A DNA stretch of 19,499 bases, taken from assembly GCA_900766195.1 (NCBI GenBank), contig CAAFUN010000079.1, positions 1 through 19,499 of the forward strand. Reading direction: 5' to 3'. The notes below the pieces were generated by a model. That model was not told the DNA's origin, made no database searches, and saw nothing but the letters and a program-made list of their open reading frames with translations. Below are positions 14,181 through 19,499 of this stretch, piece by piece. Source of the stretch: an uncultured Bacteroides sp. Lineage in GTDB: Bacteria; Bacteroidota; Bacteroidia; Bacteroidales; Bacteroidaceae. The stretch's first letter is position 1. Every line of letters starts with the position of its first letter. Both the position numbers and the translations under genes were made by a program.

Positions 14181-14694
14181 CTATGCGGCAATCACCGCAA
14201 ACTTAATGAGTTCTTTGAAAAGTCTGTCATTTAAATTACGGTTCGGTCTAATACCAGACACATCAATAAATCTTTCTAGCAGAAAAAGCATTGTGTATCA
14301 TTGTTTTAATTGATGCTATGGAAAATGGTTTTCCTATTTTTATTGCATATGCTTTAGCTAGATTGATTGATGTAAGATATTTATGGCGATTGCTGGTAAG
14401 GACATCTTTCGAGAGTTCACAATTAAACCCCATCCAATCAAAATGCTTTGAATAATTTTGTCTGAAGCGTTGCTCTGAAGATGAGGAATATCTTCCTAAC
14501 TGAAGAAAATTTATTCTTTTTGGAATAACTATGTACAGCAAAAGTGTCTCAATCATAAATTCCTGGAATCTTTTATTTAACTTTGTTGAACTTCTTAAAA
14601 GAATATCTTTACAGATACACATATATTGGTTAAGGACGTTTGATTTCACGGTATACTTTAATGTGGTAGTGTACTTAAAGTTACTAATAATCAA
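14181..14694 (-). pseudogene. transposase remnant, internally deleted and frameshifted
   Basis: The first 138 codons read as the N-terminus of a Bacteroides DDE-type transposase (FQEFMIETLLLYIVIPKRIN, then FLQLGRYSSSSEQRFRQNYS, KHFDWMGFN), a pattern seen in roughly 400-residue transposases. The frame stops at 14263, but a one-base shift near 14280 continues LLERFIDVSGIRPNRNLNDR then LFKELIKFAVIAA and a stop at 14181, which resembles the family's C-terminus. The catalytic middle is therefore missing and the two ends are joined. Terminal inverted repeats were not identified. The element is dead; it separates the ferredoxin-Mrp operon from the ars cluster. Confidence 0.65.
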
Positions 14695-14942
14695 CGATTA
14701 AACCAATTGTTTTAATGATTATTCTTGATCTATATCATTGTAATTCAAACTCTTATTATAAAATTTAACGAACTATAGTAAAAGATAAGATAAATATATA
14801 ATGTATTAAGGTACAATAGTAAATTATCGTGATTTTGAGTAGTTATTTATTCTTTTTACTTACTTTAAATAAATTACGTTTATCGTATCATCACTTTCTA
14901 TTGGGAATCTTAATGGATAGCAACATTTTTAATGTTAAAATA

Positions 14943-14987
14943 AATTAATCAATTTGATTAATTAAAGTATCTTCGTAGTTTTGCGAA
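14943..14987 (+). promoter_or_regulatory. arsR promoter and operators
   Basis: TTTG (14953-14956), a 19-base spacer, then TAGTTTTG (14976-14983): a consensus Bacteroidetes promoter. The -33 box lies in a perfect palindrome AATTAATCAA-T-TTGATTAATT (14943-14963). The -7 box lies in TTCGTAGTTTTGCGAA (14972-14987), a 16-base near-palindrome that recurs at 15360-15375. Both are candidate ArsR sites. Confidence 0.75.
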
Positions 14988-15011
14988 CAACAAACATAAA
15001 GGGTGATAGAA

Positions 15012-15338
15012 ATGATGAAAAAGAGGTATTCAGAAGAACAGGAGAAGATAGCCCGCTTAGCTAAAGCGATGGGGCATCCGGCACGTATAGCCATACTTCA
15101 GTTCTTGGCATCTCAGGAATGTTGCTTTTTCGGTGATATTCATGAGGAACTCCCCATTGCAAAGGCTACGGTATCGCAGCATCTGAAAGAGTTGAAAGAA
15201 GCCGGACTTATTCAGGGGGAAATTGAAACGCCGAAAGTAAAATACTGTATCAACAAAGAAAACTGGGAAACAGCAAAAAAGATGTTTGCAGATTTACTTG
15301 GACAATCTATATGCAAGAAAGAGGGCTGCTGTAAGTAG
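15012..15338 (+). CDS. arsR: ArsR-family arsenic-responsive repressor
   Basis: About 108 residues from the ATG at 15012 (an in-frame GTG at 15003 is less likely). Winged helix: LAKAMGHPARIAILQFLASQ, DIHEELPIAKATVSQHLKEL, KEAGLIQGEIETPKVKYCIN. Candidate As(III)/Sb(III) thiols are the adjacent cysteines in SQECCFFGDI at the DNA-binding helix, and C-terminal CKKEGCC. The protein should repress its own cluster until arsenite or a trivalent organoarsenical binds. It heads arsF-arsG-trx-arsP on the same strand. The downstream copy of its putative operator, and the similar-type operator at 14090, suggest it may control more than its own promoter. Confidence 0.9.
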   Translation: MMKKRYSEEQEKIARLAKAMGHPARIAILQFLASQECCFFGDIHEELPIAKATVSQHLKELKEAGLIQGEIETPKVKYCINKENWETAKKMFADLLGQSICKKEGCCK

Positions 15339-15350
15339 GCTCTTTTTTTG
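15318..15350 (+). terminator. weak hairpin and T-tract after arsR, possible attenuator
   Basis: An imperfect stem (GAGGGCTGCT with AGTAGGCTC) overlaps the arsR stop and runs into TCTTTTTTT. It could reduce read-through from arsR into the downstream genes, which have their own operator-like copy just after it. Confidence 0.4.
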
Positions 15351-15359
15351 AGAAATAAG

Positions 15360-15375
15360 TTCGTAGTTTTGCGAA
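15360..15375 (+). promoter_or_regulatory. second copy of the ars operator / -7 box
   Basis: TTCGTAGTTTTGCGAA is identical to 14972-14987 and contains TAGTTTTG. It lies 26 bases before the arsF-like ATG. The upstream TTTG (15347-15350) is only 13 bases away, so the promoter spacing is poor; an internal ArsR-controlled promoter is plausible but unproven. Confidence 0.6.
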
Positions 15376-15401
15376 TAACTAACAATAAAAAATAGAAAGA
15401 C

Positions 15402-15842
15402 ATGAAAAAGATTTTATTCTTAATTGCTGTATGCTTCGCCTTTATCTCTTGCAACATGAACGCAAAGAACGGAACTGAAGCACAGACTAAAAAAGAAGTG
15501 ACAGTAAAGGACCATGTGAAAGTATTGTATTTTCATGGGAAGCAGCGTTGCGCAACCTGTATGGCTATCGAAAGCAATACAAAAGCTGCAATGAAAGAGA
15601 ACTTTGCTGAACAGATAAAAAAAGGTGAGGTCGTTTTTAAAGTAATAGACATCAGCAAGAAGGAAAATGAGAAAATAGCTGAAAAGTATGAGGTAACATG
15701 GTCATCTCTGTTTGTCGTTAAATATAAGAACGGACAGGAAACATACGAGAATATGACAGAATTTGCTTTCGGTAATGCCCGAAAATCACCGGATGTATTC
15801 AAGGCAGGTGTGGTAAAATCTGTAAATGAAATGCTGAAATAA
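15402..15842 (+). CDS. arsF: ArsF-like thioredoxin-fold lipoprotein
   Basis: 146 residues. A lipoprotein signal peptide MKKILFLIAVCFAFISC has the lipobox Cys at 17, so the protein is probably anchored facing the periplasm. The mature domain has a thioredoxin-like CATC (Cys50-Cys53) in VLYFHGKQRCATCMAIESNT and VTWSSLFVVKYKNGQETYEN. It resembles the family annotated as nitrophenyl compound nitroreductase subunit ArsF, linked to reduction of pentavalent aromatic arsenicals for efflux by ArsG. It lies 11 bases before the arsG-like gene. The enzymatic role is from family knowledge; ArsE is not seen nearby. Confidence 0.8.
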   Translation: MKKILFLIAVCFAFISCNMNAKNGTEAQTKKEVTVKDHVKVLYFHGKQRCATCMAIESNTKAAMKENFAEQIKKGEVVFKVIDISKKENEKIAEKYEVTWSSLFVVKYKNGQETYENMTEFAFGNARKSPDVFKAGVVKSVNEMLK

Positions 15843-15853
15843 TAGAAAAGGTT

Positions 15854-16561
15854 ATGGATTGGTTACAGACATTGCTGGATAACAGCTCTACCCCAGTACT
15901 TACGGCATTTTTGCTCGGACTGCTGACAGCTCTTTCACCTTGTCCGCTTGCAACAAACATAGCGGCTATCGGATTTATTGGGAAAGACATTGAAAACAGG
16001 AAGCGCATTTTCCGAAACGGTCTGCTCTATACGTTGGGACGTATCATTTCATACACCCTGCTCGGAGTGGTACTGATTATGATTCTGAAAGAAGGATCCA
16101 GCATGTTCGGCATACAGAAGACCATCGGGACATGGGGTGAACTCGTTCTTGGTCCGCTTCTGCTTTTGATAGGTCTGTTCATGCTATTTGGCGACAAACT
16201 TAACCTCCCGAAGTTTGGATTCAGCGGGAATGCGGAAGGTCTCGCCAGAAAAGGCGGATGGGGTGCTCTGATGATTGGAATACTGTTTGCCGTGGCTTTC
16301 TGTCCGACAAGCGGTGTGTTCTATTTCGGTATGTTGATACCGATGTCTGCCACAGCGACAGCTGGGTATCTTCTGCCCGTGGTATTCGCCATTGCCACAG
16401 CCATACCTGTACTTGCCGTTGCATGGATTCTTGCTTTCAGTGTACAGCAGATGGGAAGTTTCTACGGCAAGATGCAGAAAGTGCAGAAATGGATGAATCT
16501 TATCGTTGGTGTGGTATTTATCGTCATCGGAATCTATTATTGCTGGATGATGTATCTATAA
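15854..16561 (+). CDS. arsG: ArsG-like CcdA/DsbD-family membrane protein
   Basis: 235 residues with six hydrophobic segments (about 14-42, 55-80, 95-113, 135-160, 168-195, 210-232). Paired membrane cysteines typical of CcdA/DsbD sit in LLTALSPCPLATNIAA (Cys30) and AVAFCPTSGVFYFG (Cys150). Relatives next to ArsF are called aromatic aminobenzylarsenical efflux permease ArsG; by the CcdA fold it could equally pass electrons to the ArsF-like lipoprotein. It follows arsF by 11 bases and precedes the small thioredoxin by 34, a coherent cytoplasm-to-envelope thiol relay. Confidence 0.82.
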   Translation: MDWLQTLLDNSSTPVLTAFLLGLLTALSPCPLATNIAAIGFIGKDIENRKRIFRNGLLYTLGRIISYTLLGVVLIMILKEGSSMFGIQKTIGTWGELVLGPLLLLIGLFMLFGDKLNLPKFGFSGNAEGLARKGGWGALMIGILFAVAFCPTSGVFYFGMLIPMSATATAGYLLPVVFAIATAIPVLAVAWILAFSVQQMGSFYGKMQKVQKWMNLIVGVVFIVIGIYYCWMMYL

Positions 16562-16595
16562 AACGGAATTGGTAACAAACAAAATATTTACGAAT

Positions 16596-16829
16596 ATGGA
16601 AATTAAAGTATTGGGCCCCGGTTGTTCCAAATGTAAATCAACCTATAATATAATTGAGAAGGTACTGAAAGAAAACAACATCCATGCAAAACTGACCAAG
16701 GTGGACGACATTATGGAAATGATGAACTACAACATCATGACCACACCTGCCGTTGTCATTGACGAAGTGGTGAAGATGAAAGGACAGGTACCAACAGAAA
16801 GTGACGTAAAGAAACTTTTGGGTATCTGA
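16596..16829 (+). CDS. small redox-active thioredoxin-family protein
   Basis: 77 residues from the ATG at 16596 (MEIKVLGPGCSKCKSTYNII); a TTG at 16569 in the same frame is not used. Active site CSKC (Cys10-Cys13), then TTPAVVIDEVVKMKGQVPTE with the cis-Pro at TTPA. It matches the TM0996/MTH895-type small disulfide proteins common in ars clusters. It is cytoplasmic and a likely electron donor to the ArsG/CcdA-like protein. A strong terminator follows 22 bases after its stop. Confidence 0.88.
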   Translation: MEIKVLGPGCSKCKSTYNIIEKVLKENNIHAKLTKVDDIMEMMNYNIMTTPAVVIDEVVKMKGQVPTESDVKKLLGI

Positions 16830-16851
16830 TAAACAGAATTATTTAACCATG

Positions 16852-16891
16852 AGCGGCAGAGACAACTGTTATGGAATCTGCCGCTTTTTTA
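16852..16891 (+). terminator. intrinsic terminator after the thioredoxin gene
   Basis: A perfect 9-bp stem AGCGGCAGA (16852-16860) / TCTGCCGCT (16877-16885) with a 16-base loop is followed by six T. It separates arsR-arsF-arsG-trx from arsP; no consensus promoter is visible in the next 46 bases, so arsP may depend on read-through. Confidence 0.85.
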
Positions 16892-16937
16892 ATAATAACA
16901 TTGTTCGTGTTTAGACGAATTAATAAAATATACATCT

Positions 16938-17906
16938 ATGATACAGGAATTTGCAGACTGGCTTGTTTACGGGCTGTTCGGACTGAGCGCCGACACTCCG
17001 ATAGGAGTTGCCGTAAACTTCTTCTTTTATGATACTATAAAAATTCTCATTCTTTTATTCTTCATCAGTATATTGATGGGAATTATCAACGCCTATTTCC
17101 CGATAGAGCGTTTGAGAAAATATCTGGTTACACACAAAATGTACGGATTGCAGTACTTACTGGCATCACTATTCGGAGCTATTACCCCGTTCTGCTCATG
17201 TTCATCCATACCTCTGTTCATCGGATTTGTGAAAGGTGGTATCCCTTTGGGTGTCACATTCGCCTTCTTGATTACATCACCGCTGGTTAATGAAGTGGCT
17301 GTGGCCATGTTCCTCGGTTCTTTCGGTCTGAAAGTGACACTAATCTACGTCATCAGCGGTATTCTGTTGGGAGTAATAGGCGGTATTGTACTCGGCCGTA
17401 TGCGTCTTGCCCCTTATCTGAGTGACTGGGTAAAGCAGATACAAGCCAACTCATCTGTTCAGGCAGGAGAATGGGAAAAAGATCATATCACCTTTATCAA
17501 ACGACTTCCGACCATTGTCCGTGATGCCTGGAAGATTGTCAGCGGTGTACTTATATACATCCTGATTGGTATCGGTATCGGTGCTTTCATGCATGGATTT
17601 GTACCTGAAGGATTCTTTGAGCAGTATATGTCGAAAGACAACTGGTATGCAGTACCTCTTTCTGTTATACTTGCCGTACCGATGTATGCCAATGCCGCAG
17701 GTATCGTACCTGTAATTGAGGTGTTTGTGGCGAAAGGTATTCCAATCGGAACAGCAATAGCCTTCATGATTGCTGTCGTTGGTCTTTCTTTGCCGGAAGC
17801 AACCCTGCTGAAGAAAGTAATGACATGGAGACTTATCGGCATATTCTTCGGAACGGTTACATTCTTCATCATTTTGTCTGGCTATCTGTTTAATTATATA
17901 CTGTAA
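16938..17906 (+). CDS. arsP: ArsP-like permease (organoarsenical efflux)
   Basis: 322 residues with about eight to ten membrane segments. The family signature AITPFCSCSSIPLFIGFVKG (81-100, Cys86 and Cys88) is paired with AVPMYANAAGIVPVIEVFVAKG in the second half, giving the two-fold repeat of the DUF318/UPF0718 permeases. Characterised members (ArsP) export trivalent methylated or aromatic arsenicals. The CxC is in keeping with thiol-based metalloid selection. It sits after the arsF-arsG-trx block, separated by a terminator. It is the last clearly intact transport gene before the decayed part of the cluster. Confidence 0.85.
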   Translation: MIQEFADWLVYGLFGLSADTPIGVAVNFFFYDTIKILILLFFISILMGIINAYFPIERLRKYLVTHKMYGLQYLLASLFGAITPFCSCSSIPLFIGFVKGGIPLGVTFAFLITSPLVNEVAVAMFLGSFGLKVTLIYVISGILLGVIGGIVLGRMRLAPYLSDWVKQIQANSSVQAGEWEKDHITFIKRLPTIVRDAWKIVSGVLIYILIGIGIGAFMHGFVPEGFFEQYMSKDNWYAVPLSVILAVPMYANAAGIVPVIEVFVAKGIPIGTAIAFMIAVVGLSLPEATLLKKVMTWRLIGIFFGTVTFFIILSGYLFNYIL

Positions 17907-17913
17907 AGGACTG

Positions 17914-18237
17914 ATGATGATTGGAAAACAATTGAAGAAATGGTGACCTGCGGTTATGCTGACTGCCATTTCTCTTCAGCCCGCCGTTGCACAGGATGGT
18001 GAAAAGGCTTTTTCCGGAAAACCCATTTTCACTCTTTCTTCCAACTACAAGGCCAGGCTTGGACATAAGAATGAAAACAGCGGATTCAACCTCGACCGTG
18101 CGTTTGTCGGCTATGAAGGATTCTTTGCCAAAGGTTTCTCTGCAAAAATCCTCATTAATGTGGAAACGGTGGCTGATGAAAACGGGAATACGAAATTCAA
18201 CGGATATTTGAAAAACGCACAGATAGACTGGAAATAA
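17914..18237 (+). pseudogene. outer-membrane porin fragment with nonsense mutation
   Basis: ATG at 17914 or 17917 starts a signal peptide interrupted by TGA at 17944-17946: MIGKQLKKW, stop, PAVMLTAISLQPAVAQDGE. The mature start follows (FSGKPIFTLSSNYKARLG, SGFNLDRAFVGYEGFFAKGF, KILINVETVADENG), typical of the first strands of phosphate-selective (OprP/O-like) porins of about 400 residues. The frame ends at 18237 after roughly 100 codons and leads straight into an unrelated thioredoxin remnant. It is thus broken both at its signal peptide and at a deletion. Confidence 0.75.
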
Positions 18238-18240
18238 ACT

Positions 18241-18447
18241 GGAACCATTAGGAAAGATTTCGCCGGAAAGGTAAATGTACGTTTCATCAACCTTTCAAAG
18301 AAATAGAATAAAGACTGGGCGGATTATTTTGAGATACAGACTTTACCGACACAGGTCATTCTTGACAGTCAGGGGAAGGAGATATACCGGCATGTCGGAT
18401 ATATTCCGGTTGACGAATTGAAAAAAGGTATTCAAATAATATTTTAA
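18241..18447 (+). pseudogene. thioredoxin-family fragment, 5'-truncated with internal stop
   Basis: Translation reads RKDFAGKVNVRFINLSKK, TAG, then NKDWADYFEIQTLPTQVILD and SQGKEIYRHVGYIPVDELKK. The pattern (VRFINL, then Y-IQT-PTQV-D-GKE--RHVG) is the C-terminal half of a thioredoxin-like protein; the N-terminal half with the CxxC is missing. It is fused directly to the porin fragment. Confidence 0.75.
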
Positions 18448-18473
18448 GTTAAACCAATAAAAAGACAGAATAA

Positions 18474-18545
18474 ATGAAAGTATTGATTCTATGTACAGGA
18501 AACAGCTGCCGCAGCTAGATGGCTCACGGCTTTTTACAGTCATTC
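18474..18545 (+). pseudogene. arsC: arsenate reductase (LMW-PTPase type) N-terminal fragment
   Basis: ATG at 18474 reads MKVLILCTGNSCRS, TAG, MAHGFLQSF. The P-loop CTGNSCRS is the CX5R catalytic motif of thioredoxin-dependent ArsC; the expected next residue is Gln, so CAG has become TAG. About 24 codons survive before the sequence switches to an unrelated frame near 18545. The cell's ability to reduce arsenate from this cluster is lost unless another copy exists. Confidence 0.8.
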
Positions 18546-18548
18546 AAA

Positions 18549-18951
18549 TCAGGTAAGCAGGGAGAGGCTTGAGGAAGCCATACCCACACCGAAGTTCAGC
18601 GAAATAAGTTATGCACTCAGTAAAGGAACTCCCGTCATAGCTTTTGTGTCAAACAGCAAGTTTGACAGCGACACTAAGGCTGAAAATACATGTAAGTCTG
18701 CAAAAGATAACATGTCAGGCAAGGTGGAAGTTATCAGAATCGACACAGAGGATTCAGCGGAAGAAAAACTTATAACCATGCTGAACATAAAGGGAAAGCT
18801 GAAGGACAGCTACATCGTGGCAATCAACGCACAAGGCATCATGTCAGGCAGATTTGAAAACGTGTCTGAAGTGGGCGAACTCGTGGATACCGCTCAAAAA
18901 ATAGTACAGACTGGTTGCGCACCGGGAGGATGTGGACCGACCTGTAACTGA
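18549..18951 (+). CDS. thioredoxin-like protein with Cys-rich tail, 5' end lost
   Basis: The frame reads VSRERLEEAIPTPKFSEISY then ALSKGTPVIAFVSNSKFDSD and runs to TGA at 18951. The only in-frame start is a GTG at 18646, which would cut through the first strand (TPVIAFVSN), so the gene is probably truncated by the arsC junction. The body (KVEVIRIDTEDSAEEKLITM, GKLKDSYIVAINAQGIMSGR) looks like a thioredoxin fold without CxxC. It ends GCAPGGCGPTCN, a likely metalloid- or metal-binding tail. I do not know the family name. It may be an expressed fragment or a pseudogene. Confidence 0.55.
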
Positions 18952-19047
18952 TCTTTAAATAATGGTAATACTTGTGTGTTCTGACCTTGTTTTGGCACCG
19001 GATCTATTTTCGGACAAGGCAAGGTTTTAATCGGATAATTAAAAAAA

Positions 19048-19293
19048 ATGGGTTATATGAGTGAAGAATGGTTTCCTCTTATTGACGAGGACAAATGTAT
19101 CGGTTGCCTTGCCTGTTACAACAAATGCAAGCATGGTGTTTATGATGTTGAAAACGGTCGTCCGTTAGTCGTGTACCGAGAAGGATGTATTGACGGGTGT
19201 CATGGTTGCGGAAACTTATGCCCGGAAGGTGCTATTATCTATTCGGGTGAATATAAGGAACACATCAAATGCAGTTGCGGTTGTGGCAAGTAA
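19048..19293 (+). CDS. two-cluster 4Fe-4S ferredoxin with CSCGCG tail
   Basis: 81 residues (an ATG at 19057 giving MSEEWFPLID is also plausible). Cluster ligands are seen in CIGCLACYNKC (17-27) and CIDGCHGCGNLCP (47-59), the second with a CxxxC start rather than CxxC. The C-terminus CSCGCGK (75-81) adds three more Cys. Ferredoxins of this kind sit in Bacteroidales ars clusters, probably giving electrons for arsenical reduction or for thioredoxin-like partners. It begins 96 bases after the preceding ORF and is followed by a hairpin. Confidence 0.85.
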   Translation: MGYMSEEWFPLIDEDKCIGCLACYNKCKHGVYDVENGRPLVVYREGCIDGCHGCGNLCPEGAIIYSGEYKEHIKCSCGCGK

Positions 19294-19320
19294 GTTGCAA
19301 CAACCGGAAAAAAATGAGAG

Positions 19321-19367
19321 ACATCCGACCGTTGGCTTATATGCTGACTGTCGGATGTTGCTTTCTT
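19321..19367 (+). terminator. hairpin after the ferredoxin gene
   Basis: A perfect 9-bp stem ACATCCGAC (19321-19329) / GTCGGATGT (19350-19358), loop of 20 bases, then TGCTTTCTT. Likely the end of the ars transcript, although the T-tract is interrupted. Confidence 0.6.
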
Positions 19368-19388
19368 AATATATAAAAACAATATGAT

Positions 19389-19487
19389 ATGAAGATTTTT
19401 ATTATTTCAGACAGGGAAGAAATGGCTGATATAATAAAAATCTGGGAAATAATACAGAATTATATACTGAAAATGATATGTAACTAA
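19389..19487 (+). pseudogene. 32-codon fragment, unrecognised
   Basis: ATG at 19389 reads MKIFIISDREEMADIIKIWE followed by IIQNYILKMICN and TAA at 19487. The start looks like the first strand and helix of a small alpha/beta protein, but it stops too early. Following the pattern of broken genes just upstream, it is probably another truncated relic; a real small protein is possible. Confidence 0.3.
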
Positions 19488-19499
19488 CGGAAGCTGTAA

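Noticed and set aside
17944..18525. Stop-codon recoding (TAG as Gln, TGA as Trp) in the ars fragments
   Set aside because: The arsC TAG does sit where Gln is expected, but the same fragments also carry deletions, and intact genes in the window end normally with TAG and TGA, so decay is the simpler reading.
1..19499. CRISPR arrays, tRNA or rRNA genes
   Set aside because: No regularly spaced short repeats and no recognisable tRNA or rRNA sequence were seen on either strand.

Overview
The window reads as a Bacteroidales chromosome (Bacteroides, Phocaeicola or Parabacteroides type). Evidence: several Bacteroidetes sigma-ABfr promoters of the form TTTG-N(19-21)-TAnnTTTG, AT-rich intergenic regions, and an aromatic-arsenical resistance cluster (ArsR, ArsF-like lipoprotein, ArsG-like CcdA protein, ArsP-like permease) of the kind described in gut Bacteroidales. 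All assignments come from reading the sequence; no search was run.

Layout. (1) 1-1234: end of a helix-turn-helix protein, a 34-residue membrane peptide, a cupin and a DUF1294 membrane protein, all on +. (2) 1217-11753: a 10.5 kb accessory segment bounded by two 44-bp direct repeats (41/44 identical), each containing a hairpin. It carries a ParB-like (NGQHR) small protein, then minus-strand genes: a RecD2-type helicase, a ribbon-helix-helix partner, ParA, a SLOG/DUF1273 protein and a phosphoribosyltransferase. After a gene-free, highly structured 850-bp stretch come a subtilisin-like protease and its AAA+ ATPase (an IetAS-type anti-phage / toxin-antitoxin pair) and an unrecognised 162-residue protein. 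IetAS sits between two diverged copies of one module: the 3' end of the 162-residue gene, its terminator and about 200 bp of noncoding DNA. The left gene copy is only a frameshifted remnant. (3) 11759-14113: minus-strand operon of a zinc-ribbon/ferredoxin, a Mrp-type ATPase and a metallo-beta-lactamase-fold enzyme, headed by a near-perfect ArsR/SmtB-style operator over its promoter. (4) 14181-14694: transposase remnant with an internal deletion and a frameshift. (5) 14943-19487: ars cluster on +: arsR, arsF-like, arsG-like, small thioredoxin, terminator, arsP-like permease. It then decays through a porin fragment, a thioredoxin fragment and an arsC fragment, each with an in-frame stop, and ends with a Cys-tailed thioredoxin-like ORF and a two-cluster ferredoxin.

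How the parts fit. The accessory segment combines plasmid-like maintenance genes (ParA/RHH, RecD2), a nucleotide-handling pair (SLOG plus PRTase) and a defence/addiction pair (IetAS). It appears to have inserted into the hairpin between two convergent genes, DUF1294 and the metallo-hydrolase. The repeated 162-gene module around IetAS looks like a cargo slot. In the ars region the front half looks intact (sensing, reduction/transfer, efflux of aromatic or methylated arsenicals) while the arsenate-reduction half is decaying.
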